Origin: Anaerolineae bacterium
GTDB lineage: Bacteria; Chloroflexota; Anaerolineae; Aggregatilineales; Phototrophicaceae
Length of the DNA: 64,000 nucleotides
Direction: 5' to 3'
NCBI GenBank assembly: GCA_022820665.1
Contig: JAJEFB010000026.1
Location: 62,001 to 126,000 of the forward strand
Shown: positions 34,466 through 43,062 of the stretch, piece after piece
How positions within the stretch are numbered: position 1 is the stretch's first letter
Layout: each line of letters opens with the position of its first letter
Position numbers and translations under genes: made by a program
The notes under the pieces: generated by a model
Seen by the model: the letters and a program-made list of their open reading frames with translations, nothing else
What the model was told of the DNA's origin: nothing
Databases searched by the model: none

Positions 34466-35539
34466 TCACTCCCAAGCTGCGACCAAGAGCCGCAGCCAGT
34501 TCTTGTACATGATGTTTTCGATATCCCGGTTGCTGTAGCCGCGCTTGGCGAGCTTGGCTGGAAGTTGCTGCAAATCGGCAATCGTGTCGAGATCGCAAGG
34601 GGACTGGTCGCGACCGAAGCCGCCGTCCAGATCCGTACCGATAGCGGCATGGCTGCTGTTCCCTGCCAGTTGACAGACGTGGTCGATATGGTCGATGACA
34701 TGGTCTATGAAAACGTCTTCATTGCTGCTGCCCTTGATGAAGCCCGGTTTCAGCATCCAGATGTCAAATGCCGCGCCGATGACCCCATTCCGCTTGATGA
34801 TCAGTTTTAGTTGCTCGTCGCTGAATTGACGCTGGTGCAGCACGAGCGCGCGGCAGTTGTTGTGGCTAGCCAGCGCCATGCCATCGTAGACGCTCACAGC
34901 CTCCCAAAACGCTCCATCGGAAAAATGCGTCAAATCGAGCAGCATGCCAAGGCGCGTCATCTCTTCCAATAGCGGTTTGCCGAGCTTCGCGAGTCCTAGT
35001 TCAGTGCCGGTTCCACCGGCATATCGTCCTGTACCGTAGTGGGTGGGTCCCAGCAGACGCAGCCCGGCATCCCACCAGTCTTGCAGTTGTCCCGGGTCGC
35101 GTATGGGATCGGCGCCTTCCATGCTGAGCACGAAGCCCAGAGGCGGCGCATTGTTGACGTCGCCATCGTGATCTTCCCAGGTCTCCCATTCTTCGATATG
35201 AGCCGTCAATCCGGCTTTGTCGACCAGGATACGCACATGCCCGTCGCGCTCCAAGGCGCGATAGTAGGCGAGCTGACCCTGCGCGATTCCGTAGGCTTGG
35301 GCTTGTGATCCGTAGTCCAGATGCGGCACGGCTGTACCGGTGGAACGCGCGAGCATGGTGGCAAAGCTGACCGCGACGCGCCCGCGCCGCATCTCCGGCA
35401 GCGCAACTGTGTTTTGGGCGCGACCTTTGCCGGGTACACGCCCTTCCTGCGCGCGAATGGTGTAGACAGAATCGAGCAGGTTTCGGTTCCAGCCCAAGGC
35501 GTTCCAGGACAGATCAAGATGCGCGTCAACAATCAGCAT
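34466..35539 (-). CDS. Membrane dipeptidase family (peptidase M19) protein
   Basis: A 357-residue zinc dipeptidase-like enzyme of the renal dipeptidase family. VDAHLDLSW gives the first zinc His and Asp; LSMEGADPI provides the bridging Glu; LDLTHFSDGAFWE and ASHNNCRAL give further His ligands; AIGTDLDGGFG near residue 300 is the last family motif. Family members cleave dipeptides, including those with D-residues, and beta-lactam-like bonds. No signal peptide is visible, so cytoplasmic. Ribosome binding sequence AGGAA precedes ATG 35539. It is convergent with the aminotransferase and is followed upstream by a D-amino-acid type enzyme. Confidence 0.92.
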   Translation of the reverse strand: MLIVDAHLDLSWNALGWNRNLLDSVYTIRAQEGRVPGKGRAQNTVALPEMRRGRVAVSFATMLARSTGTAVPHLDYGSQAQAYGIAQGQLAYYRALERDGHVRILVDKAGLTAHIEEWETWEDHDGDVNNAPPLGFVLSMEGADPIRDPGQLQDWWDAGLRLLGPTHYGTGRYAGGTGTELGLAKLGKPLLEEMTRLGMLLDLTHFSDGAFWEAVSVYDGMALASHNNCRALVLHQRQFSDEQLKLIIKRNGVIGAAFDIWMLKPGFIKGSSNEDVFIDHVIDHIDHVCQLAGNSSHAAIGTDLDGGFGRDQSPCDLDTIADLQQLPAKLAKRGYSNRDIENIMYKNWLRLLVAAWE

Positions 35540-35587
35540 GTGCCCATTCCTCTTTTTGCTTATCCGACAGTGAATTGAATGAAGCGA

Positions 35588-36643
35588 TCACCAGACCATT
35601 CCGCGGGCGGCCACATCCCAGACTTCTTCGATCCGGTCCCCGCGCAGGCCAAAAAGTTGGTTATGCAGATTGCTTACGACGCAGGTATGCACGGGAATGA
35701 TATGCAGGATATCGCCAACCTGCGGCTGACTGTCGCAGGCGGTGAAATCGACGTAGCCGTGTTCTTCGTTGACCTTGTATATTCGCGCGTCGGGATACTC
35801 TGTGATGTAGCCGAAGCAGCCGTCCACCATCTCCGAGTGTATAGTTTTGCTGCCGCCGTCGAGGATCACGCGGTTTGGCTCGTTGGCGCTGACCACAGTG
35901 ACTCGGACGCGCATGGCGCACTTGTCGAAGGTCGTCATGCCGCCGGCGACGCTGCCCCAATCCCAGAAGATGTAGGTGCCGACGCGCATTTCGGTCAATT
36001 CCGGAATCAAGTGTGATTCCAATATTGCGCCGCTGCCACCCCCGCTAACGGTTGCTACCTCGATTTCCGAATCATTCAGCAACTTTAAGGTCTTTTGTAG
36101 CCGCGGCCGAATGGCGGCGTCGGATGGATAGATCATCAAGCCCGCGAAGCGCAGATTATTGCTTGCGACGATTTGCCGCGCCAATGCCAGGGCTTCTTCC
36201 GACGTTGTGCCAGTGCGGTTATTGAGCGAGACCAGCTCCACCATCACGCTGATCGTGGCGCCGGCGTCATGCATGGCTGTGGCGATGCCATCCAATACGG
36301 CTTGGCTATCCACCGTGACTGACACATCGGCGCGCTTTGCCAACTGCGCAAGGCGTCTCGTCTTGGCGGCGCCAACGATATTGTAAGGAATCTGAATGTC
36401 TTTGATGCCGGCATCCGCAAAGACTTCCGCCTCGCTCACTTTTTGGCAAGCGATGCCGACTGCGCCAGCTTCCAGTTGGCGGCGCGCGATATCCGGAATC
36501 TTGTGCGTTTTGATATGCGGACGGAACTGAATGCCAAGATCGTCGCAGCGTTTCTGCATAGCCCCGATATTGCGCTCCATCCGATCAAGATCAATCAAGA
36601 CGCTGGGTGTTTCGAGGTCGTATATGGTCCTCATTGCCATCAT
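35588..36643 (-). CDS. D-threonine aldolase / D-serine dehydratase-like PLP enzyme (alanine-racemase fold)
   Basis: A 351-residue fold-type III PLP enzyme. The N-terminal barrel begins YDLETPSVLIDLDRMERNI, with RPHIKTHK holding the PLP Lys. The C-terminal domain keeps GGSKTIHSE and the late His-x-Cys pair as HIIPVHTC, the zinc site of D-threonine aldolase and eukaryotic-type D-serine dehydratase. It splits or deaminates a D-hydroxy-amino acid. ATG 36643 is chosen because AGGA is seven bases upstream; the longer frame to 36709 has no support. Next to the M19 dipeptidase, a role in use of D-amino-acid peptides, such as from cell walls, is likely (inference). Confidence 0.88.
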   Translation of the reverse strand: MMAMRTIYDLETPSVLIDLDRMERNIGAMQKRCDDLGIQFRPHIKTHKIPDIARRQLEAGAVGIACQKVSEAEVFADAGIKDIQIPYNIVGAAKTRRLAQLAKRADVSVTVDSQAVLDGIATAMHDAGATISVMVELVSLNNRTGTTSEEALALARQIVASNNLRFAGLMIYPSDAAIRPRLQKTLKLLNDSEIEVATVSGGGSGAILESHLIPELTEMRVGTYIFWDWGSVAGGMTTFDKCAMRVRVTVVSANEPNRVILDGGSKTIHSEMVDGCFGYITEYPDARIYKVNEEHGYVDFTACDSQPQVGDILHIIPVHTCVVSNLHNQLFGLRGDRIEEVWDVAARGMVW

Positions 36644-36750
36644 TCTTTCGTCCTGCGAGACATGGATTATTTGTGGACTGAGCTTATCCGAGCGCAGGGC
36701 AAAATGCAACGGGCGCAGTCATTGCGGCAGAGTAATCGCACTAGATTTTT

Positions 36751-36832
36751 TTAACCACCGAGGACACCGAGACCACCGAGAAAAAGCCAAGGGTATAGTA
36801 GTTCTCCAAGTTCTTTGCGCAATTGTGGTGAA
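36751..36832. repeat. Small palindromic-ended repeat of the TTAACCACNGAG type
   Basis: Starts TTAACCACCGAGGACACCGAG, with a loose tandem pattern of CACCGAG units, and ends TTGTGGTGAA, an inverted near-copy of the start. I recall this type of short element being scattered in many environmental genomes. A similar half (TTTTTTCACCACAAAGACACGAAG) lies at 26198-26222 inside the transposable element. Confidence 0.5.
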
Positions 36833-36886
36833 ATGAGTTGATTTAATTTCAACGGAATTCGATACAGTACCATTGAGGCTGAAAAT

Positions 36887-36915
36887 TTGACAAGCCATTC
36901 GCGACGTGTTAATTT
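36887..36915 (+). promoter_or_regulatory. Sigma70-type promoter of the second peptide importer
   Basis: TTGACA (36887-36892), 17-bp spacer, TAATTT (36910-36915). The predicted start falls on the palindrome that follows. Confidence 0.6.
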
Positions 36916-36920
36916 CTGAA

Positions 36921-36945
36921 TGCTGTTCCATGGTGTTGAACAGCG
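36921..36945. promoter_or_regulatory. Inverted repeat, possible IclR operator
   Basis: GCTGTTC (36922-36928) and GAACAGC (36938-36944) are a perfect inverted pair with a nine-base spacer, extending to nine-base arms with one mismatch. Position at the predicted transcription start suggests a repressor site; the IclR gene in the same operon (41205) is the obvious candidate. Confidence 0.5.
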
Positions 36946-37024
36946 TTCTATATGATGGGAAGCGCATTCCTATTTTCTCGCGCCGTTGTTTTCAAGCAAG
37001 ATTCTGGGGCAACCATACCGCGCA

Positions 37025-38020
37025 ATGTTGAATTATTTGCTACGCCGCCTGCTATATATGGTTATTGTCTTGTTTCTGGTTTCCATCCTGTCCTTCTACA
37101 TTATCAATTTACCGCCAGGCAGCTGGATACAGAATTACGCACTTGAGTTGGAAGCCTCGGGCGATATCGTCGACCAGGAAGAACTCGATTTTCTAAACAA
37201 GCGCTACGGCTTGGACCTACCTTTGCACGAGCAGTATTTCCGATGGGTTCTGCCGCTGATTAGCAAAGGCGATTTTGGAGAGTCCTTTGAGTGGGGGCAG
37301 CCGGTATGGCCGCTGATCGAGGAACGCCTTTTCCTGACGATGACCATCTCCATCGCCTCGATCATCTTTGTATACGTCGTGTCGGTGCCTATAGCGCTGT
37401 ATTCGGCGATCAATCAATACTCAATCGGCGACTACTTTTTCTCATTCATGGGCTTGATCGGCTTGGCAACACCGAACTTCCTGATCGCTCTCGTATTCAT
37501 GATCATCATGTTGCGAGTATTCGGTGTGACGCCTGGCGGATTGTTCTCGCCGGAGTATTTGCGCGAACCCTGGAGCCTGGCAAAGTTCTGGGACATGTTG
37601 ACTCATTTGCCGGTGCCGGTAATCGTCATCGGCACGGCGGGCACCGCGAGTTTGATACGCATTCTGCGCGCGCAATTGCTCGACGAGTTTCAAAAGCAAT
37701 ATGTGCTGACCGCTCGGTCAAAGGGACTGCGCGAGCGCTTCCTTATCATCAAATACCCGCTGCGCATGGCTTTTAATCCGATCGTCAGCGGCATCGGCAG
37801 TTTGTTGCCGCAGATCGTTTCTGGATCCGCAATCGTTTCTATCGTGCTGGGCTTGCCGACAACCGGTCCTCTTCTGCTGAGGGCGCTTATTGCCCAGGAT
37901 ACCTATGCCGCGGCGAGTATGCTGCTGATGCTAAGCGTCTTGACTGTGCTGGGCGTATTCCTGTCGGATATGCTGCTAATGTGGTTGGATCCGCGCATAC
38001 GCTACGAGAGAGCCAACTGA
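37025..38020 (+). CDS. ABC importer permease, DppB/OppB type (second system)
   Basis: A 331-residue permease. The N-terminal helix (LLRRLLYMVIVLFLVSILSFYII) is followed by the loop with KRYGLDLPLHEQY, the DppB hallmark, then the BPD_transp_1 domain. The coupling loop is around AQLLDEFQKQYVLTARSKGLRERFLIIKYPLR. ATG 37025 starts the family sequence; the upstream codons to 36986 are not expected. It overlaps the DppC-type gene by one base (TGATG). It begins an operon that runs to at least 42943. Confidence 0.9.
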   Translation: MLNYLLRRLLYMVIVLFLVSILSFYIINLPPGSWIQNYALELEASGDIVDQEELDFLNKRYGLDLPLHEQYFRWVLPLISKGDFGESFEWGQPVWPLIEERLFLTMTISIASIIFVYVVSVPIALYSAINQYSIGDYFFSFMGLIGLATPNFLIALVFMIIMLRVFGVTPGGLFSPEYLREPWSLAKFWDMLTHLPVPVIVIGTAGTASLIRILRAQLLDEFQKQYVLTARSKGLRERFLIIKYPLRMAFNPIVSGIGSLLPQIVSGSAIVSIVLGLPTTGPLLLRALIAQDTYAAASMLLMLSVLTVLGVFLSDMLLMWLDPRIRYERAN

Positions 38021-39153
38021 TGTCTACGCGGTCGACAGTTGCGGAACTTGCCTCCCCGGCCGAGCTGCACTATGAAATTCTCTCGCAGCAGCAATTGATT
38101 TGGCGCAAGTTCAAACGCCATCGGGTTGCCTACTTCTGCATGATCTTTCTTGTACTCTTCTATGTATTGGCGATCTTCGCCGAGTTCTTCGCTCCCTATG
38201 GTCCCTTCAAGCGCTACACCGATTATCTTTATGCGCCCCCCACGCCGATTCACTTCATTGATGAAAACGGCGCCTTCAATCTGCGCCCCTTCGTCTACAA
38301 GATTTCCAGCGAATTGGACCTGAATACCTTTCAGCGGACCTATGTAGAGGACACCAGCGAAAAATACTTTCTACAATTCTTTACCAAGGGCGAGCCTTAT
38401 CGCCTCTTGGGCTTTATCGATACCGACATACACCTCTTTGGCGTCGTCGAACCTGGCGTTTTCTTCCCGTCGGGAACCGACGGTTTGGGGCGCGATCTTT
38501 TCAGCAGGATGTTGCTGGGCGCCCGCACCTCGCTCTTTGTAGGACTGATGGGTCTGGCTGTTGGCTTCGCGCTGGGCTTGTTTTTTGGCGGGCTGTCTGG
38601 ATATTACGGTGGCGGTATCGACATGTTGATTCAGCGCTTGATAGAGTTCCTGCAATCGCTGCCTACCTTGCCTCTTTGGATGGCTTTGGCGGCTTTGGTT
38701 CCCCCGGAATGGACGCCTATTCAGGTCTATTTTGGCATTTCGCTGGTATTGGCTATTGTGGGCTGGACCGGCTTGGCGAGGGTCGTGCGGGGCAAGCTGA
38801 TTAGCTTGCGAGAGGAAGACTATGTGCTGGCGGCGAAGTTGTCCGGCTTAAGCGAGCGAGCCATCATCACGCGGCACTTGCTGCCCGGTTTTCTGAGTTA
38901 TTTGATCGTGCATCTGACCTTGGCCATCCCACATATGATCCTGGGCGAGACTGCGCTCAGTTTTTTGGGACTGGGCATTCAGCCCCCCGCGGTGAGTTTG
39001 GGAACGCTCTTGCAAGACTCGCAGAATGTTCAGACGGTGACGATCAATCCCTGGTTGCTATTGCCGGGCGGGCTGGTGGTGGTCATCGTCATCGCCTTTA
39101 ATTTCCTGGGCGACGGTCTGCGCGATGCGGCCGACCCCTACAAGCATTTATAG
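38020..39153 (+). CDS. ABC importer permease, DppC/OppC type, with a long periplasmic insert
   Basis: A 377-residue permease, longer than the usual 280-300. After the first helix (about 42-64) comes an insert of roughly 90 residues before the GTDGLGRDLFSRML motif of DppC proteins, rich in aromatic and charged residues. Such inserts are seen in a subset of DppC/OppC proteins near glycoside-utilising importers. The BPD_transp_1 domain and coupling loop (EEDYVLAAKLSGLSERAIITRHLLPG) are normal. It overlaps the DppB-type gene start-to-stop and precedes the ATPase by eight bases. Confidence 0.9.
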   Translation: MSTRSTVAELASPAELHYEILSQQQLIWRKFKRHRVAYFCMIFLVLFYVLAIFAEFFAPYGPFKRYTDYLYAPPTPIHFIDENGAFNLRPFVYKISSELDLNTFQRTYVEDTSEKYFLQFFTKGEPYRLLGFIDTDIHLFGVVEPGVFFPSGTDGLGRDLFSRMLLGARTSLFVGLMGLAVGFALGLFFGGLSGYYGGGIDMLIQRLIEFLQSLPTLPLWMALAALVPPEWTPIQVYFGISLVLAIVGWTGLARVVRGKLISLREEDYVLAAKLSGLSERAIITRHLLPGFLSYLIVHLTLAIPHMILGETALSFLGLGIQPPAVSLGTLLQDSQNVQTVTINPWLLLPGGLVVVIVIAFNFLGDGLRDAADPYKHL

Positions 39154-39161
39154 GACATGCG

Positions 39162-40208
39162 ATGGACGACGTGCTGCTGGATGTCCAAAACCTGAAAACT
39201 CACTTGCCCCTGGAAGAGGGCTTGTTAAAGGCGGTGGACGGCATCAGCTTCGCAATTCGACGTGGCGAGACGATCGGACTGGTTGGCGAATCCGGCTGTG
39301 GCAAGAGCATGGCGGTACGCTCAATCATGCGGCTCGCGCCGAACTTCGCGGATATTTCCGGTCGTGTAATCTATCATCCCCAGGAAGGCGACCCGGTCGA
39401 TATCGTGCGACTGGACGCTCACGGCGAGCGCATACGCGATATTCGTGGCGGCGAGATTGCGATGATCTTTCAAGAGCCGATGACGTCATTCTCGCCTTTA
39501 CACACTATTGGAAACCAGATTACAGAAGCAATCCGCGTACACCGGACGCAGGACCGCAAGGAAGCGCGCAAGATCGCTATTGACTTGTTGGGTCGCGTCG
39601 GCATGTCTAATCCGTCACAGCGGATGTCCGAACACCCACATCAACTGTCAGGCGGGATGCGCCAGCGAGCGATGATTGCCATGGCTTTATCCTGCGAGCC
39701 TTCGTTGCTGATCGCCGATGAACCAACGACGGCGCTTGATGTGACGGTACAGGCGCAGGTGCTTCAGCTGATGCGGGATCTGCAGGACGAGTTCGGCATG
39801 TCCATACTATATATCACACACGATCTGGGCGTGATTGCGCGCATGGTCCAGCATGTGGCTGTTATGTATTTGGGCAAAATCGTCGAATTCACAGATGTTG
39901 ACAGCCTCTTTTATCAAGCCAAACATCCATACACGTCCGCGCTGATCAAGTCGATTCCCAAGATCGGCAAGAAATCGCGCCGGCGATTGGAGTCGATCCA
40001 GGGCGCGGTGCCGGTGCCGATTAACCGTCCGCCCGGCTGTGGATTTTTCCCGCGCTGTTCGGTCGCGATTCCCGGACTGTGCGATCGTGTGGATCCGCCT
40101 TTGGTTCAGGTCGCGCCTGGTCATGCCGCGGCTTGTTATGTATATCCCGAAGTGGCGGAAGCGGCAAACGTGTCTGAACTTGAAGGGCAGGGCAATGGAA
40201 CGCGATGA
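39162..40208 (+). CDS. ABC importer ATPase, DppD/OppD type (second system)
   Basis: A 348-residue ATPase. Walker A is GESGCGKSM (42-50), the signature is [15 protein letters not shown], Walker B is [12 protein letters not shown] and the switch His lies in YITHD. The C-terminal Cys motif ([14 protein letters not shown]) is of the oligo_HPY type. It overlaps the next ATPase by 14 bases. It is part of the importer 37025-41208, whose binding protein is encoded farther on, at 43063. Confidence 0.94.
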   Translation: MDDVLLDVQNLKTHLPLEEGLLKAVDGISFAIRRGETIGLVGESGCGKSMAVRSIMRLAPNFADISGRVIYHPQEGDPVDIVRLDAHGERIRDIRGGEIAMIFQEPMTSFSPLHTIGNQITEAIRVHRTQDRKEARKIAIDLLGRVGMSNPSQRMSEHPHQLSGGMRQRAMIAMALSCEPSLLIADEPTTALDVTVQAQVLQLMRDLQDEFGMSILYITHDLGVIARMVQHVAVMYLGKIVEFTDVDSLFYQAKHPYTSALIKSIPKIGKKSRRRLESIQGAVPVPINRPPGCGFFPRCSVAIPGLCDRVDPPLVQVAPGHAAACYVYPEVAEAANVSELEGQGNGTR

Positions 40209-41208
40209 CGTAATCCTGCGAGTCAAGTCGCTCAAGAAATACTTTCCAATTGAGAAGGGTTTGCTGCGTCGGACCGTCGGGCATGTCAAAGCTGTCGACG
40301 ATGTCAGCTTCGAAATCTCTAAGGGCGAAGTTCTGGGCTTGGTCGGGGAATCCGGCTGTGGCAAGACGACCCTCGGCCGCTGTATCCTGCGCGCTATTGA
40401 TCCGACTTCGGGCCAAGTCATTCTGCGGACACATGAGGATGATACAGTTGATATTACGCGGTTGGACAAAAAGCAACTGCGCGCATTGCGCAAGGAAATG
40501 CAACTGGTGTTTCAAGATCCCTTTTCGTCGCTTTCTCCGCGCATGACCGTGCTTGATATCATCGGCGAGCCGCTTTGGGCGCAGGGTGTACGTGGCAAGG
40601 CATTGGAATCCCAGGTCAAAGAATTGGCATCGCTGGTCGGCTTGAACACGGGCCATCTCAATCGCTACCCGAATGCGTTCAGCGGTGGGCAGCGTCAGCG
40701 TATCGGCATCGCGCGCGCTTTAGCCACCAATCCCAACTTAATTGTCGCCGACGAACCTGTTTCGGCTCTGGATGTTTCGATACAGGCGCAAATCCTCAAT
40801 CTCTTGCAAGACTTACAAGAAAAGCTCGGGCTGACTTATCTTTTTATCGCTCACGATTTAAGCGTCGTGGAACATATCGCCGATCGCGTTGCCGTCATGT
40901 ATGTTGGCAAGATCATTGAACTGGCGGAAACCGAGAAGCTCTATTTGACCCCGCAGCATCCCTATACTGAAGCGCTTCTATCGGCAGTGCCAAAGCCGGA
41001 TCCCCGCCTGCAGGAAGCGCAGATCATCCTGAGCGGCGAAGTTGCGAATCCGGCGGATCCGCCTAGCGGCTGTTACTTCCACCCGCGCTGCAAATATGCC
41101 GAAGACAGGTGCAAGCAAGAGACCCCGGCACTGCGCGAAGTCTTGCCGGGACACTATGTATCCTGCCATTTCGCGGAAGAACTTGAGCTGGAAGGCGTGT
41201 CCTTATGA
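40195..41208 (+). CDS. ABC importer ATPase, DppF/OppF type (second system)
   Basis: A 337-residue ATPase. Walker A is GESGCGKTT (51-59), signature [15 protein letters not shown], Walker [13 protein letters not shown], switch His in FIAHD. The C-terminal tail has the [14 protein letters not shown] cluster. ATG 40195 is the family start ([17 protein letters not shown]); the longer frame to 40039 overlaps the upstream gene too far. It overlaps the IclR gene by four bases (ATGA). Confidence 0.94.
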   Translation: MERDDVILRVKSLKKYFPIEKGLLRRTVGHVKAVDDVSFEISKGEVLGLVGESGCGKTTLGRCILRAIDPTSGQVILRTHEDDTVDITRLDKKQLRALRKEMQLVFQDPFSSLSPRMTVLDIIGEPLWAQGVRGKALESQVKELASLVGLNTGHLNRYPNAFSGGQRQRIGIARALATNPNLIVADEPVSALDVSIQAQILNLLQDLQEKLGLTYLFIAHDLSVVEHIADRVAVMYVGKIIELAETEKLYLTPQHPYTEALLSAVPKPDPRLQEAQIILSGEVANPADPPSGCYFHPRCKYAEDRCKQETPALREVLPGHYVSCHFAEELELEGVSL

Positions 41209-42002
41209 TCCAGTCTGTACTAAAAGCCATCGACATAATGACCGTCTTTAGCACCGAAGAACCCTGCTTGACATTGGCTCAGATTAGCGAACGACTGCCC
41301 ATGCCAAAAAGCACGATACACCATTTGCTTGCGACGTTGATATCACGTGGTTTCATCGAGAAAGTGAATGACGATTCCTATGCGCTCGGCACGGCAATTG
41401 TCAGCTTGTCGCAAGCCGTTCGAGTTAATGCGGAACTGCGCGATCGCGCCGCGCCCTTACTTCGCGAATTAGCGGAGATCGCCAAAGAATCGGTTTATCT
41501 TACTTATTTCGATGGCAGTTATATTTTGTATATCTACGCGGTGGAATCGTCGAAGCGTTTAATGGCGCGCACGGCGGTCGGCGAGCAGGTCCACCTGCAT
41601 TGCACAGCCAACGGCAAGTCGATCCTGGCAGCGCTTTCGCCCGATCGGGTCGATGACATCATTCGTCGAACTGGCATGCCGCGATTCACACACACAACCT
41701 TAACGAATAGCGAGGACTTACACATCGAACTCGCGTCATCGCGACAACGCGGCTATGCCGTCGATCGCGAGGAGCACGAGTTGGGCACTTTCTGTTTGGG
41801 CGCGGTCATCCGCAATGCAGCTGGCGAACCTATCGGCGGCTGCAGTTTGTCCGGCGCCGACGAGAGCATTGTCCATGATGGCTCCAATGGCTTGGCGGCG
41901 GATTTGCTCTATGTCGCTCAAGAGATTTCGAGGCGAATGGGATACGTACCGGCCACCCCGTCGCTATTGGCGCCGAAATCGGCTCATTTTGTTCATCATT
42001 GA
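41205..42002 (+). CDS. IclR-family transcriptional regulator
   Basis: A 265-residue IclR protein. The N-terminal winged helix ([41 protein letters not shown]) binds DNA, and the C-terminal IclR effector domain, with [12 protein letters not shown] and [20 protein letters not shown], binds a small molecule. The start overlaps the DppF-type gene stop (ATGA). Being inside the importer operon, it probably controls it through the palindrome at 36921-36945, using a product of the imported compound as signal (inference). Confidence 0.93.
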   Translation: MIQSVLKAIDIMTVFSTEEPCLTLAQISERLPMPKSTIHHLLATLISRGFIEKVNDDSYALGTAIVSLSQAVRVNAELRDRAAPLLRELAEIAKESVYLTYFDGSYILYIYAVESSKRLMARTAVGEQVHLHCTANGKSILAALSPDRVDDIIRRTGMPRFTHTTLTNSEDLHIELASSRQRGYAVDREEHELGTFCLGAVIRNAAGEPIGGCSLSGADESIVHDGSNGLAADLLYVAQEISRRMGYVPATPSLLAPKSAHFVHH

Positions 42003-42019
42003 CACTTTGGAATTGTCGC

Positions 42020-42943
42020 ATGTCAAACCTGACAACACCCAGAGGCGTTTTCCCGGCGATGATTACACCGCTTAAGATGGATATGTCTATTGATTGGGAT
42101 GGCGTCGATCATCTTACTGACTGGTATATTGATTCGGGCGTGACGGGGCTATTTGCAGTCGGGCAGTCTAGCGAGATGTTCGCGCTTAGTGATGAAGAGC
42201 GGCTTCGCCTGGCGGAGCGTGTTGTCAGACGGTCTAACGGACGAGTGCCGGTCGTCGCCAGCGGCACTTTTGATCAATCGATCGCGGCGCAAGTGAAGTT
42301 CGTCCGGCAGATAGCGGACCTCGGAGTCGCGCAAGTGGTCGTCATCGCTAGCATGATGGCGCAGCCGGACGACGATGACACCGTCTGGCGGAGCAATGTA
42401 TCTCAACTACTGGAGGCCACGGGAGATATTCCTCTGGGGCTCTACGAATGCCCTCAGCCGTATCATCGGCTCGTTTCAGCGGACTTGGTAGCTTGGGCGG
42501 CCGGGACCGGGCGCTTCTGTCTGTTCAAAGAGACTTCAAGGTCTTTGAGCCAGCTAGGCGCGAAAATCGAAGCGGCAGGTGGCGCCGGCTTATGCATTTA
42601 CAATGCCGATGCCACGACCCTGCTGGAATCGATGAAACTAGGCGCGTCGGGCTATTGCGGTATCGCGGCGAACTTCTATCCGGAGCCACTGGTTTGGCTT
42701 TGCAAGCACTTTCTCGGTGCAGAGGCCGAGAACGTGCAAACGTTGATACGCATGGCAGATCCCACGATTCATCACCGCTACCCGGTTTCAGCCAAGTATT
42801 ATCGTCGCCAGTCGGGCTTTGATATGACTACAGTGAGCCGCGTGAGCAATGCAACGCTGACAAACTATGACCAGCGCATTCTTGATAGTATCGCCAGGCA
42901 GATGAATTCCCTGAAACTGAGGGACAGGAACCTAACAGCGTAG
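42020..42943 (+). CDS. Dihydrodipicolinate synthase / N-acetylneuraminate lyase family aldolase
   Basis: A 307-residue class I aldolase TIM barrel. GVFPAMITPLKMDMSIDWDG is the start, VGQSSEMFALSDEERLRL corresponds to the GTTGE loop, LYECPQPYHR to the YN-x-P/Tyr site, and GRFCLFKETS carries the Schiff-base Lys. These enzymes cleave or make 2-oxo-acids from pyruvate: DHDPS, Neu5Ac lyase, KDG aldolase. In an importer operon next to Asp-box proteins it is more likely catabolic than lysine biosynthetic. ATG 42020 matches the family; no strong ribosome binding site is seen. Confidence 0.9.
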   Translation: MSNLTTPRGVFPAMITPLKMDMSIDWDGVDHLTDWYIDSGVTGLFAVGQSSEMFALSDEERLRLAERVVRRSNGRVPVVASGTFDQSIAAQVKFVRQIADLGVAQVVVIASMMAQPDDDDTVWRSNVSQLLEATGDIPLGLYECPQPYHRLVSADLVAWAAGTGRFCLFKETSRSLSQLGAKIEAAGGAGLCIYNADATTLLESMKLGASGYCGIAANFYPEPLVWLCKHFLGAEAENVQTLIRMADPTIHHRYPVSAKYYRRQSGFDMTTVSRVSNATLTNYDQRILDSIARQMNSLKLRDRNLTA

Positions 42944-43062
42944 CGGGCATTAGCGCTCGCTTCCTGACAGGGGCGTCAACAGACTGAAAAGGAGGTGGCC
43001 GTTTTTTACATACCAGCTATCAACATTTCAAAGTCCATTAACTGATAGGGAGGAAAAAGCAA

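Larger units (their letters stand above)
36644..37024. other. Divergent intergenic region with repeat, promoter and palindrome
   Basis: 381 bp between the divergent D-amino-acid enzyme gene and the second peptide importer. It is visibly more AT-rich than its neighbours. It holds an 82-bp repeat with inverted ends (36751-36832), a good promoter (36887-36915) and a palindrome (36921-36945). No gene is seen. Confidence 0.7.

Noticed and set aside
42944-43062. Possible terminator between the lyase and the binding-protein gene (AGCGGGC...GCTCGCT, and a later TTTTTT)
   Set aside because: The stem is only seven pairs with a wobble and the T-run is about 45 bases away from it, so they do not form one terminator.
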